NCBI RefSeq assembly: GCF_963082655.1
Contig: NC_081552.1
Location: forward strand, 56,264,237 to 56,328,236
Direction of reading: 5' to 3'
Length of the DNA stretch: 64,000 bases
From: Stomoxys calcitrans
Lineage: Eukaryota; Arthropoda; Insecta; Diptera; Muscidae
Part shown: positions 1-11,458 of the stretch, piece by piece
How positions within the stretch are numbered: the first letter of the stretch is position 1
Layout of the letters: each line of letters starts with the position of its first letter
Notes under the pieces: model-generated
Told to the model about the DNA's origin: nothing
Databases searched by the model: none
What the model saw: only the letters and a program-made list of their open reading frames with translations
Position numbers and translations under genes: made by a program

Positions 1-1240
1 TCCAAGTACCCAGATCAAATGAAAGGTATTTGGAAGTAGATTACGAACATGACATTAAAATTTGCGCTTTTGTGGCGCTTTTCCGCCTGAAGATACTTCA
101 AATGGTTTGTTTGACCCATTATGACAATATGGGACTCAAATGAAAGTTATGCGGGAATAGATTACGAATTTAACGAGTCAGGAAGAAGAAATATCAACAC
201 AAAAACACCACTAAACAAAATTATTCGACGTTCCTATCAATATGGAACTCAAATGAAAAGTATCCGGCAGTAGATTACAAATATGGCATAAAAAAGTAAT
301 GGGGGGTCGCCTCACCCCCAAATTCTCCCAAATGGGCATATCCGCCGACCATGGCTATATAGGATTCAAATGAAAAATATTTGGGAGTAGATTAAGAATA
401 TGACATTAACATTTGCGTTCAAGTCATGGTGGCTCTTTTCCTCCTAAAAATACGTCGAATAAATTAATTAACCCATTATGGCAATATGGGACTCCAAAGA
501 AAGGTATTTGAGAGTAGAAAACGAATTTGATATCCAATTTTGGGAGTACGCCCTAAGTCATCCCTCAAACTGAACTATAGCAATATGGAGCTGAAATCAT
601 TTGGTATTTGGGAGTAAAGAACGAATTTAATATCTATTTTCACGGCAAAGTGCCGGTGGCCTCCTCAGCCCCAAAACACCCCCCAAACGGTTCATACTTA
701 CCGACCATGACAAAATGGGGTTCAAAGTTAAGGGATTTGGGAGTGGACATGAATTTGATATCCATATTTGAATCGAAATATCTCCCCTAAAATACAATTT
801 CTGGGAAATTGGTAATGCGATTAGCTCGAAATTTTTTGCCCTCTAACAATCACGAAAAAAAAATGGTTTCTATTGTTGGGGGCGGGTGCCGCGAGCACAG
901 CCCAAAACCCGCCAAATGGATATATAGGCCAACCATGGCAATATTGAGCCATGTGTTTGGGGAGCCGCCCCACCACATTCCTATTAGATAAAAGCTATTT
1001 GGGGTGGGTATTTATTAATTTTCGGGAAATTTATATTCATCTTCGGGACAAAGACCCTTGGGTCCACCTTACCATCAAACACAACTTATTTATGGATCAT
1101 GCCATTATGGGACTCATACGAAATGTTTCTGAAAGTAGAGCACGAGTGACCACCCCCGAAATACCCCCGTAATCCGAAATATTTACCTATACAGTAAGAC
1201 AGGGCTCAAAGAAAAGGCAATTGGGAGTGGAGAAAAAATT
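1..1240 (+). mobile_element. Helitron, 5'-truncated body (family C)
   Basis: Tandem units of roughly 120-130 bp, each carrying a variant of CAATATGGGACTCAAATGAA followed by GGTATTTGGGAGTAGA and a G/C-rich segment such as GGGGACCACCCC. The same units form the body of the Helitrons elsewhere in the window whose 3' ends are intact. The left end lies outside the window and the right end runs into a SINE fragment. No Rep/helicase coding is visible, so the copy is non-autonomous. Short reading frames here are by-products of the repeat. Confidence 0.7.
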
Positions 1241-1486
1241 GGGAACCGAGCAGGGGCAAACTTTTCATACATCAATGAGTGCTTTTCGATTCAAGTTGAG
1301 TTTATCAACGATAAGGGACCATTTTTATAGCCGAGCCCGTACGGTGTGCGCAATGCAAAACATCTTTGGGGAGAATTTTTTACATGACCATGCATGGTCT
1401 CGCAAATGTCGCCAGCATTAAGAGGGGACAACCAACGCTTTAAATTTTGTCCGAAGTTCCGCCTGGATTCGAAAGCAAGCGTTCAG
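1241..1486 (-). mobile_element. tRNA-derived SINE, truncated copy
   Basis: Aligns by eye with the complete SINE at 42729-43050: shared blocks include CAATGAGTGC, GATTCAAGTT, the AGCCGAG block and GCCAGCATTAA. The Pol III B-box remnant (GGATTCGAA at 1465-1473, reverse orientation) is kept, but the tRNA head with the A box is missing at the right, where Helitron sequence begins. The copy is diverged and 5'-truncated in its own orientation. Confidence 0.65.
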
Positions 1487-3183
1487 AGATTCAAAAACGG
1501 CTGAACCGATTTTCTTGAAATTTTCACAGATGGTGCATAATGATCCCGTAGTGAAAATAGGGTACTAAATTTTTTGCTATCTGAAGGGGGGGGCGGACTC
1601 TCCCCCTAACCCTAATTTTCAGAAACGCCAGATCTCGGAGACGAGTGGTGCGATTTAAGCGAAATTTTGTGGGCTCTCATATAGTACCCTAAAAATAAAA
1701 ACTTCGTATCCAAATTTCGGATGGGGCACCTAGGGGGGCCGCCCCCACCTTAAACCTACCAAATATATATTTAGACCAATCACGACACTATGGGACTCAA
1801 ATGAAAGGTATTTAGGATAGGAAAACGTATCTGATATCCAATTGTCGGACCAAGTGCTAGGGGGACCACCCAAACCACCAAAAACACCCCTAAATCGGAC
1901 ATATTTACCGACCATGGCAATATGGGACTCAAATGAAAGGTATTGACGAGTAGAGTACGAATCTGATATTCAAATGTGGGACCACGTTTTTGGGTGTCCA
2001 CCCCTTTCGCAAAACACCCCCCAAACAGGACTTATTTACTGACCATGGGAATATGGGGCTTAAATTAAAGGTATTTGAGTGTAGAATTAGAATCTGATAT
2101 CCAAATTTGGGCTGCCTCTCCCCCAAAGGGGACAAATTTACTACCATAGCAATATGGGGCTCAAATGAAAGGTCTCTGGGAGTAAAGCACAAATCTGATA
2201 TCAATATTCGGGGAAAGTGTCTATGGGGCCACCCCATCCCAACAACACCACCCAAATAGTAAGTATTTGCTGACCATTGCAATATGACGCGCAAATAAGA
2301 GGGTTTTTAGAGGGGAACACGAATCCGATATATATTTTCAAGGACAACTCACTGAGTGGCCGCCCATCCCCCAAAACACCCCCCAAGCTTGTCATGTTTG
2401 CCGACAATGGAGATATGGGGCTCAAATTAAAGGTACTTAAAAGCCAACTGTTTAGCGGACGTCCCATCACCATAGCAACCCCCAAATAGGAAGTATTTGA
2501 TCACCAAGACAATTTGGGTCTTAAAGAGAGTGAAACTAAATATTTATAGTTTCCAGGGCCAATATTTGCTGAGGTTTGCAATAAGGAGTTTAAATGAGAT
2601 TAGATTTTGATATCCAATTTTGAGGCCAATGGCAATATGGGGTTCAAATAAATGATATATAGATATATGAGAATAGAGCACGTTGCTGATATATTTTCCG
2701 GGCTTAGTGTTTGGGGGACCACCCCAATCCCCAAAACATCTCTAAATCGAGCATATTTACCGACCATGTGCATGTCGAGCTTAAATGAAAGGAATTGGGG
2801 GGTAGAGCAAAAATTGATACCTACTTTCGAAAGCGAAGAGCACGATGCTGATATTTTTTTAGGACCAAGTGCCTGGAGGACCTCCTCACCCCCAAAAACA
2901 CCACTAAATCAGATATCATGAAAATATCGGGCTGAAATAAAGTATTTTAAGAATGGAGTACACCTTACATCCAAACTTATATTCGTAGACCAATAAAGAT
3001 CATATGGGATTCGGACAAAGGCACATATATTGTTAAACTGTTAGTCAAGAGATATATTGTACTATTTTCGTAGCATGGTATTTCACTAAAAGCTCTTTAA
3101 TTGTCGAAAATAAATATTCCAAGAAAACTTTTGTTCCATATAAAGTAAAAGAAGGCGCAGCGGAGCGGGCCAGGGTCAGCTGG
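1487..3183 (+). mobile_element. Helitron, near-complete non-autonomous (family C)
   Basis: Begins with the conserved sub-5' block AACGGCTGAACCGATTTTCT, continues through GGTGCGATTTAAGCGAAATT and about ten ~130-bp body units, and ends in the G/C-rich tail GGCGCAGCGGAGCGGGCC followed by GGTCAGCTGG. CTGG at 3180-3183 fits the Helitron 3' CTRR rule and the next base is T, as expected for insertion between A and T. The extreme 5' TC terminus is lost at the SINE junction. No protein-coding capacity. Confidence 0.75.
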
Positions 3184-3274
3184 TTTTATATAATTTTGAG
3201 TGAGGTGTTTTATTTGAGGTTTGCTAAATTTTATCAACGTCCGTCCAGATTTAGATATATATCGCCCTAATATA

Positions 3275-5026
3275 TTGGGTTGCCCAAAAAGTAATTGCGG
3301 ATTTTTTACAAGAAAGTAAATGCATTTTTAATAAAACTTAGAATGAACTTTAATTATATATACTTTTTTATACCCACCACCGAAGGATGGGGGTATATTC
3401 ATTTTGTCATTCCGTTTGCAACACATCGAAATATCCATTTCCGACCCTATAAAGTATATATATTCTTGATCAGCTTGAAAATCTAAGACGATCTAGACAT
3501 GTCCGTCCGTCTGTCCGTCTGTCTGTTAAAATCACGCTACAGCCTTTAAAAATAGAGATATTGAGCTGAAATTTTGCACAGATTCTTTTTTTGTCCATAA
3601 GCAGGTTAAGTTCGAAGATGGGCTATATCGGACTATATCTTGATATAGCCCCCATATAGACCGATCCGCCGATTTAGGGTCTTAGGCCCATAAAAGCCAC
3701 ATTTATTATCCGATTTTGCTGAAATTTTGGACAGTGAGTTGTGTTAGGCCTCTCGACTTCCTCTGTTAATTTGGCCCAGATCGGTTCAGATTTGGATATA
3801 GCTGCCATGTAGACCGATCCTCCGATTTAGGGTCTAAGGCCCATAAAAGCCACATTTATTATTCGATTTTGATGAAATTCGGGACAATGAATTGTGTAAG
3901 GCCCATCGACATCCTACGTTAATTTGGCTTAGATCGGTTCAGATTTGGATATAGCTGCCATATAGACCGATCCTCCGGTTTATGGTGTTAGGTCCATAAA
4001 AGCCACATTTATTGTCCGATTTTGCTGAAATTTTGGACAGTGAGTTGTGTTAGGCCCTTCGACATCTTTCTTCAATTTGATCCAGATCGGTTCAGATTTG
4101 AACATAGCTGCCATATAGACCGATTTCTTGACTTATGGTTTTGGGCCCATAAAATGCTCATTTATTGTCCGATGTCGCCGAAATTTAGGACAGTGAGTTA
4201 AGTTAAGCCCCTTGACATACTTCTGCAATATCGCACAGATCGGTCCAGAGTTGGATATAGCTGCCATATAGACCGATATCTAGATTTTAGGTTTTGGGGC
4301 CATAAAAGACGCATTTATTGTCTAATGTCGCTGAAATTTGAGACAGTGAGTTTGGTTAGGCTCTTCGACGTCCTTCTTCAATTTGGCCCAGATCGGTCCA
4401 GATTTCAATATAGCTGTCATATAGACCGATCTCTCGATCTAAGGTTTTGGGCCCATAAAAGAGTCATTTATTGTCCGAAATTTGGGACAGTGCTTTGTGT
4501 TACGCTCTTCGACACTTTTATGCAACTTGACCCAAATCGGTGCAGATTTGGATATAGCTACCATGTAGACCGATATCTCGATTTAAAGTCTTGGCCCCAT
4601 AAAAGGCGCATTTATAATCCGATTTCACTGTAATTTGACACAGTGACTTAGTGACTAGGCTTTTCGACATCCGTGTCGTATATGGTTCAGATCGGTTTAT
4701 TTTTAGATATTGCTAGTGTACTTATTAGTATTTGGTCCAAATCGGAACATAATTTGATATAACTGATATGGGACATAAGGTATGAAATTTTCACCGAAAT
4801 TTGATAAAAGGAGGTTTACATATATACCCAAGGTGGTGGGTATCCAAAGTTCGGCCCGGCCGAACTTAACGCCTTTTTACTTGTTACACTTTTTTTCTAA
4901 AGCAAGCTAAAAGTAACAGCTGATAACTGACAAAAGAAAGAATGCAATTACAGAGTCACAAGCTGTGAAAAAATTTGTCAACGCCGACTATATGAAAAAT
5001 CCGCAATTACTTTTTGGGCAACCCAA
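3275..5026. mobile_element. Mariner-type MITE interrupted by HINE-A
   Basis: Terminal inverted repeats TTGGGTTGCCCAAAAAGTAA (left) and its complement ending GGGCAACCCAA (right), flanked by TA on both sides, the Tc1/mariner target duplication. Without the 1.5-kb HINE-A insert it corresponds to the 237-bp empty copy at 45945-46181. Internal sequence contains only a fragment of mariner-like coding DNA, so mobility would depend on a transposase supplied in trans. Confidence 0.85.
3365..4885 (+). mobile_element. HINE-A, full-length non-autonomous DINE-1/mini-me-like element
   Basis: Starts at TATACCCACCACCGAAGG, then the mini-me core (about 3449-3535): CCCTATAAAGTATATATATT, CTTGATCAG, GACGATCTAGACATG and a (TCCG/TCTG)n microsatellite. 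The body is a tandem array of about 153-bp units with the motif ATATAGCTGCCATATAGACC. The 3' end has the complement of the 5' end (GGTGGTGGGTAT), the hairpin AAGTTCGGCCCGGCCGAACT and terminal TTTTTACTTGTT. Sub-terminal inverted repeats, 3' stem-loop and microsatellite core are the known layout of Helentron-associated elements; assignment to them is inferred from layout. Confidence 0.8.
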
Positions 5027-5265
5027 TATATGAAATGGCTTTTAAGGCTCTAGTAGCTACAATTTAGGTCCTATTGTAAGGAAATCTTACAAGGTTCTAT
5101 TCAATATATCAATAGGTATGCAAAATTATAATCTGATTATATTTCAGCATAGCTTCCATGCATGAAAAGTAGTATGTAGGCTCGGTGGTGTAGGGTATTA
5201 TATTGTCGGCTCCGCCCGAATTTTGCATTTTCTTACTGTTTTTTTATTGAAAATTTGAGCGACGT

Positions 5266-6504
5266 TTTATTTTTAAGGAAATTTTTGTCTGAATTTAAAT
5301 AACGATGTTTTTTTCATTAAAAAAATGCCGACAATTTGTTTGCCAATTATTATTTTAGCTCCCTAGATAAAATCTATAATGTTAACTCCATCTCATAATT
5401 TTCAAAATATACTTCAAGTTCCCAGCTGTGTGATAGGTGAATAATGTTGGAAGTTTTAATTAAAACCCAATGCGAAAGATGAAGCACCCCAACAAGAATA
5501 CAAATTGCTTTGAATAATAAATAAAAGAAATTAAGATGAGCAGGCAGTCGGGCAGGTAACCAAATTTCACCAAGAACAGGACAAAAACATATTTTCCCCT
5601 CAAAACCATTATTGGAGATTATGCTTCTTGCTAGATCGTATTTTTCCTTAAAATTTATGCAAGACATTTTTTTAAGAAACCCAGCTCCTTCTGCTTGCTG
5701 TCGGCTAGACTTGGGGCTCCCAAGAAGAAGTCTCAAAAAATAAATCTTTTAAATCGTATTGCTGCCTGCCAGGCATGCTTTCATTGGCAGGTCATTTGTA
5801 TTGTAAAGTATTTCATTATTTAGGCAAAGGCAGGCAGGCAGCTGGCTACCCAAACTAAATAACTCAACTTGGCCCATTCGGCTCCCAATAGGCAAATTGC
5901 TGCCCAAGTCGTCTAAATGATCATGGTGGCTGCACGGTCTCGTCTGGCGGGTGACTTTGGTCTTCTGATTATATATTTGCCTTAAACCGATTGTTTGTGT
6001 GCACAAATGCAAATCAATGCGTCTCCATCCCCTTCACTGCCAACCAACCTCTAAACACACAAGACCCTCGCCAGTGACCCAGTGTTGGTATTAAACAATC
6101 GAAGAAGGCGTCTTTGGAGGATTTGAATGCTGAATGGTAAATGCTACGTGTCGTTGGCCCCTAGAATTCAAATAAATCCACATTGGCAATTTGTTATAGT
6201 TTTTACCCTGGGAGTGTTGCCAAGTCCGCCCTTTGGGTCTTAGCTAGGGATTGTGTTTCGGTGTGTTGAAGGGTGTTTTGCAAATGGCTAAGCCACCGAT
6301 GGTTGGTAGAAGAAAAGTCAAAGGATAAAGAAATTGTTGTTCTATGCAAATGGTACATTTGTATTGTTAATCCAATTTTGCGCGTGTTAGATCATTTCTA
6401 TTATATTATGGCCAGCTAATAGAATCATTGGCAGGGTGTAAATGAATTGCCAAATTAGAAATTTACTGACATTTTCTAAGAAACAAATTACTTAAGATAG
6501 TTGA
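5266..6504. other. Unassigned stretch, no gene supported
   Basis: No recognisable element ends or tandem structure apart from short (GGCA)n-like runs near 5827-5845 and 5758-5790. Two minus-strand open frames (5374-5736 and 5749-6012) show no domain, signal peptide or plausible splice context and have the composition of the surrounding A/T-rich DNA. It could be host intergenic or intronic sequence. Confidence 0.4.
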
Positions 6505-7120
6505 TAGGTGCTCCGTATAGACTCAAAAACGGCAAAACCGATTTTCATGAAATGTTCACAGGAAGTAGAGCTTGGGCCCCCGGTGAAAATAAGGTAGTAC
6601 CGCTTTGGGTAATATGGGTATCAAATGAAAAATATTTAAGAGTAGAGTACGAACATGGCATTAAAATGTTACCCTAAGGGTCGTAGGGCCCCCCACCCCC
6701 AAATCACCACCCAACGGTACACTTTAACCGTTTTGAGCAATATGTGTACCAAATTAAAGGTATTTAAATGTCGAATACAAATCTGACACAAAATTTTATT
6801 TTTTGCTGTCTGAGGGCCCTCTCCAACCCACAAACCCCTCAACAGGACAGATCTACCCATTGGGACAATATGGGTATCAAACGAAAGATATTTGGAAGCT
6901 GAGTACACATCTGTTATAAGAATTTGGTCCAAGGTGTCTATGGGGCCTCCCCAACCTCAAAAACCCTCAAAATGGGCATAAATGCCCAATGTCATAAAAT
7001 GGGTATCGAATAAAAGGTCTTTGAGAGTTGACTACGAATTTGGTATGCACAGAGTCTGGGACCGGCCCACCCACTAAATACCCTTTAATAGGAGGTGTAG
7101 TTCGATCGGGATAATAAGTC
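6505..7120 (+). mobile_element. Divergent Helitron-like fragment
   Basis: Contains TAGACTCAAAAACGGCAAAA then CCGATTTTCATGAAATGTTC, the sub-5' Helitron signature, followed by units with CAATATGGGTATCAAA and GAAAGATATTTGGAAG. The units differ from family C (ATGGGTATCAAA rather than ATGGGACTCAAA), suggesting a related subfamily. No 3' CTRR end was found. Confidence 0.5.
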
Positions 7121-7365
7121 AATTAAAAGAAAGATCTATGATAATATAGTTCGAATCTGATGTGGGTATGATAATTCAAGTATCGGGGTCACGTCCTACC
7201 GTTCCCCGGGACAGTAGATCGCGAGAATAAAAGGCTCAAACAAATTGTCGTTTAGTTCCTAGCGTCGGGGCGATTGACATGTCCTTTCATTGTACATATG
7301 AAATGAAAGGACGTGTCAGACGGCAATCCCCCTCCCCCTATTCTACCCAAAAAAAGGAATTAAAA
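7121..7365. other. Unassigned stretch with a perfect-looking hairpin
   Basis: Not matched to any other part of the window. It includes an inverted repeat: GACATGTCCTTTCATT at 7276-7291 and AATGAAAGGACGTGTC at 7302-7317 (16-bp arms, one mismatch, 10-bp loop). Its role is unknown; it could be the end of an unrecognised element. Confidence 0.4.
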
Positions 7366-7817
7366 ACAAGTAAAAGCGTGCTAAGTTCGGCCGGGCCGAA
7401 TCTTATATACCCTCCACCATGGATCACATTTATCGAGTTCTTTTCTCGGCATCTCTTCTTAGGCAAAAAAATGGATATAAGAAAAGATTTGCTCTGCTGT
7501 TAGAGCGATATCAAGACATGGTCCGGTTTGGACCACAATTAAATTTTATGTTGGAGACCTGTGTAAAATGTCAGCCAATTCAAATAAGAATTGCGCCCTT
7601 TGGGGGCTCAAGAAGTAAAAGAAGCATTTGTGCAAAATTTCAAGCGGCTAGCTTTACTCCTTCGGAAGTTAGCGTGCTTTCGACAGACAGACGGACTGAC
7701 GGACCATATCTTGACGGACGGACTTGGCTAGATCGACATAAAATGTCGCGACGATCAAGAATATATATACTTTATGGGGTCTCAGACGAATATTTCGAGT
7801 AGTTACAAACAGAATGA
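7366..7817 (-). mobile_element. HINE-B, internally deleted
   Basis: Read on the plus strand it begins ACAAGTAAAAGCGTGCTAAG, the 3' terminus of HINE-B, followed by the TTCGGCCGGGCCGAA hairpin and ATATACCCTCCACCATGG. It ends with the (ACAG/ACGG)n microsatellite and mini-me core (AAGAATATATATACTTTATG). Most 153-bp body units are missing and the extreme 5' end is cut at 7817, where Helitron tail sequence resumes. Confidence 0.75.
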
Positions 7818-8569
7818 AGATCATATGGAATTCAGATAAAACCATTTAAATTGTTAAAGTGTTAGTCAAGCGATATACATAATTTTCAGAAATGCCGGAA
7901 ATACCATAATTATCAGAAATGCCAGATCTCGGAGATGGGTGGTGCGATTTAAGCAAAATTTTGTGTGATCTCGTATAGAACCCTAAAAATAAAAATTTGG
8001 TATCCAAATTTCGGATGGGGTAACTAGGGGGGCTGCCCCACCCTTAAACCTACCAAACATATATTGTAAATAGAACAATCACGACAATATGGGACTCAAA
8101 AAAAAGGTATTTAGGATAAGAAAACGTATCTGATAATCAATTGCCGGACCAAGTGCTAGGGGGACCGCCCCAAGCCCAAAACACCCCTAAATCGGACATA
8201 TATACCGACCATGGCAATATGGGACTCAAATGAAAGGTATTTGCGAGTAGAATACGAATCTGATATTCAAATGTGGGACCACGTTTCTGGGGGTCCACCC
8301 CTGTCCCAAAACTCCCCCCAAACAGGACTTATTTACTGACCATGGGAATATGGGGCTTAAATAAAAGGTATTTGAATGAATGAAGAATTCGAATCTGATA
8401 TCTCACCAAAAACATCCCCCAAAGGTGAAAAATATAAATACGACCAAAGCAATATGGGGCTCAAATGAAAGGTCTTTGCAAGAAAAGCACGAATTTGATT
8501 TCAATATTCGGGAAAGTGTCTACGGGGCCACCCTACCCCCACAACGCCACCCAAATCTTCTATATGATT
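7818..8569 (+). mobile_element. Helitron fragments (tail piece plus 5' body)
   Basis: First about 60 bp match the pre-terminal part of family C (AGATCATATGG, TTAGTCAAGCGATATAC); from about 7885 the sequence jumps to the sub-5' region (CCAGATCTCGGAGATGGGTG) and five body units follow until HINE-B starts at 8570. Two Helitron pieces have been joined by deletion. No 5' TC or 3' CTRR end is left. Confidence 0.65.
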
Positions 8570-8930
8570 TGTAAGAGCGTGTTAAGTTCGGCCGGGCCGA
8601 ATCTTATATACCCTCCACCATTGATCGCATTTGTCGAGTTCTATGCGCGGTATCTCTTTTTAGACAAACATAGAATATTGAATAAGAACTGTTATCCTAT
8701 TGGAGTATTTGTATTTGTGCAAAATTTCAAGCGGCTAGCTCTACTCCTTCGGAAGTTAGCGTGCTTTCTACAGACGGACGGACGGACAGACGGACGGACA
8801 TGGCTAGATCGACATTTCGCGACGATCAAGAATATATATACTTTATGGGGTCTGAGACGAATATTTCGAGTAGTTACAAATAGAATAACGAAATTAGTAT
8901 ACCCCCATCCTACGGTGGAGGGTATAAAAA
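8570..8930 (-). mobile_element. HINE-B, short internally deleted copy
   Basis: Both ends are present: GTAAGAGCGTGTTAAGTTCG with the GGCCGGGCCGAA hairpin at the left and CATCCTACGGTGGAGGGTAT at the right, with the mini-me core between. Only about 360 bp, so nearly the whole 153-bp array has been lost. It marks the left border of the Helitron starting at 8933. Confidence 0.75.
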
Positions 8931-8932
8931 AA

Positions 8933-10082
8933 TCTTTTATGTTTGTTTGTAGGTTTGTTTGTTTGTATGTTTGTGTGTTACTTATAGACTCAGAAACGGC
9001 TGAACCGATTTTCTTGACATTTTCACAAATGGTGCATAATGACCCCATGGTTAAAATAGGGTACTAAATTTTTTGATGTCTGAAGGGGGGGCGGACCCTC
9101 CCCCTTACCCTAATTTTCAGAAACGCAAAATCTCGGAGATGGGTGGTGCGATTTAAGCGAAATTTTGTGTGCTCTCATACAGTACCTTAAAAATAAAAAT
9201 TTAGTATCCAAATTTCGGATGGGGTACCTAGGGGGGCTGCCCTACCCTTAAACCTACCAAACATATATATAGACTAATCACGACATTATGGAACTCAAAA
9301 GAAAGGTATTTAGGATAAGAAAACTTATCTGATATCCAATTGTCGGACCAAGTGTTAGGGGGACCACCCCAACCCCCAAACGTTCCTAAATCCGACATAT
9401 TTACCGATCATGGCAATATGGGACTCAAATGAAAGGTATTTGCGAGTAGAATACGAATCTGGTATCCAAATGTGGGACCACGTTTCAGGGGGTCCAACAC
9501 TTCCCCAAAACACCCCCAAATAGGACTTACATACTGACCATGGGAATATGGGGCTTAAATAATAGGTATTTGAGTGTAGAATTCTAATCTGATATCGATA
9601 TATGGGACCAAGTGTTTGGGGGCCGCCTCTCCCCAAAAACATCCCCAAAAGGGACAAATTTATGACCATAGCAATATGGGGCTCAAATGAAAGGTCTTTG
9701 GGAGTAAATCACGAATCTGATATCAATATTCGGGAAAAGTGTCTATGGGGCCACCCCACTCCCCCAACACCACCCAAGTAGGAAGTATTTGCTGAATGTT
9801 GTAATATAAGGCTCAAATAAGAGGGTTTTGATAATTTATTGAGTGGCCTTCCATCCCCCAAAACACCACCCAAGCCGGTCATGTTTGCCGACTATGGAAA
9901 TATGGGGCTCAAATTCAAGATATTTGAGAGTAAACCATGTATCTAATATCACCATTAGAGACCAACTGTCTAGGGGACGGCCCACCACCATAACAACCCT
10001 CAAATAGGACGTATAGGACCCAAGACAATTAGGGTCTTAAAGAGAGTGGAACTGAATATTTATAGTTTTTAAGGCCAACCAT
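8933..10082 (+). mobile_element. Helitron with intact 5' region, 3' truncated
   Basis: Candidate 5' TC at 8933-8934 followed by TTTTATGTTTGTTTGTAGG, the sub-5' block GAAACGGCTGAACCGATTTT and eight body units. It is cut in the unit beginning GAATATTTATAGTTTTTAAG, where a HINE-B fragment abuts. No coding capacity. Confidence 0.7.
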
Positions 10083-11017
10083 AGGATGAGACCCCATAAA
10101 GTATATATATTCTTGATCGCCGCGACATTTTATGTCGATCTAGCCATGTCCGTCCGTCTGTCCGTCCGTCTGTCCGTCCGTTCGTCCATCCGTCCGTCCG
10201 TCTGTCTGTCGAAAGCACGCTAACTTCCGAAGGAGTAAAGCTAGCCGCTTGAAATTTTGCACAAATACTTCTTATTAGTGTAGGTCGGTTGGTATTGTAA
10301 ATGGGCCATATTGGTCCATGTTTTGATATAGCTGTCATATAAACCGATCTTGGGTCTTGCCTTTTTAAGCCTCTAGAGTGCGCAATTCTTATCCGATTTG
10401 CATGCAATTGCACGACGCGTTTTGCTATGATGTCCAATAACTGTGCCACGTATGGTTCAAAACGGTTTATAATCTGGTATAGCTGTCATATAAACCGATC
10501 TTGGATCTTGACTTCTTGATGCCCTACAGGGCGCGAATCTTATCCGATGTTATTGAAATTTTGCACGTAGTGTTTTGGTATCGCTTCCAACAACTACGCT
10601 AAGTTTGGTTTAAATCGGTCCATATTTTGATATAGCTGCCATATAACCGATCTGGGGTCTTGACTTCTTGAGCCTCTAGAGGGCGCAGTTTTCGCCCGAT
10701 TTAACTGAAATTTTGCACATAGTGTTTTGGTATTAGTTTCAACAACTGTGCTAAGTATGATTCAAATCGGTTCATAATCTGGTATAGCTGTCATATAAAC
10801 CGATCTTGGATTTTGACTTCTTGAGCCAATTGAGCGCGCAATTCTCATCCGTTTTGGCTGAAATTTTCCATGAGGTGTTTTGTTTTGACTTGCAATAACT
10901 GTGCTAAGTATGGCGTAAATCGATATAGAACCTGATATAGCTGCCATATAAACCGATCGGGGATCTTGACTTCTTGAACCTCTAGAGGGCGCAATTCTCA
11001 TCCGATTTGGCTGAAAT
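10083..11017 (+). mobile_element. HINE-B, truncated at both ends
   Basis: Starts inside the element at GAGACCCCATAAAGTATATA, with the core GTCGATCTAGCCATG and a long (TCCG/TCTG)n tract (about 10147-10211). Five body units follow with TGGTATAGCTGTCATATAAA and CTTCTTGAGCC. It stops mid-unit at GGCTGAAATTTTT where Helitron sequence resumes, so both borders are deletion or recombination breakpoints. Confidence 0.75.
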
Positions 11018-11458
11018 TTTTACCGACCATGTCAATGTGGAGCTTAAATAAAGGGTATTGAGGGGTAGAGCAAGAGTTGATACCCACTTTCGGGACCAAT
11101 TTTCTGGGGGATACCCCTTTCACAAAATACCCCACAAACAGCAGTTATTTACTGACCTTCGCAATATGGGGCTCAAATAAAGGTATTTGAGGGAAAAATA
11201 CGAATTTGATATCCAAATGTAGGACCATGTATTTAGAGCATCACCCCTTTCCCAAAACACTCCCAAAGAGACAAAATTTTTCGACCATTCCAATATGTGG
11301 CTCAAATGAATGGTATTTGAGATAAGAAAATGAATTTGGGTCATGTGTTGAAGGGACGCCTCATTCCGTAAACTGCTGTTAAGCCAATGGCAATATGGGG
11401 TTTAAATAAATTGTATTTGAGAGAAGAGCACGATGCTGACATTTTTCCAGGGCCAAGT
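11018..11458 (+). mobile_element. Helitron body fragment
   Basis: Three to four family C units (ACCGACCATGTCAATGTGGA, GGGCTCAAATAAAGGTATTT, CAATATGTGGCTCAAATGAA) ending at AGGGCCAAGTAT, where the 29-bp satellite starts abruptly. In other copies this sequence continues toward the 3' terminus, so the satellite lies in or replaced the Helitron tail. Confidence 0.65.

Larger units (their letters stand above)
3184..5265 (+). mobile_element. HINE-F (Helentron-associated-like), split by nested insertions
   Basis: The left part (3184-3274) and right part (5029-5265) both match the element at 46418-47265, for example CAGATTTAGATATATAT on the left and TTCTATTCAATAT plus GGCTCGGTGGTG on the right. The 3' end carries AGGGTATTATATTGTCGGCT and then TTTTCTTACTG. 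The GTCGG...CCGAC-type hairpin near the 3' end and the terminal TTACTG resemble the ends of HINE-A and HINE-B. A MITE with its own HINE-A insert separates the halves. Confidence 0.6.

Noticed and set aside
5374..6012. Two adjacent minus-strand open frames as a possible gene
   Set aside because: No domain, codon bias or splice pattern; the composition matches the surrounding DNA and GGCA-type runs.
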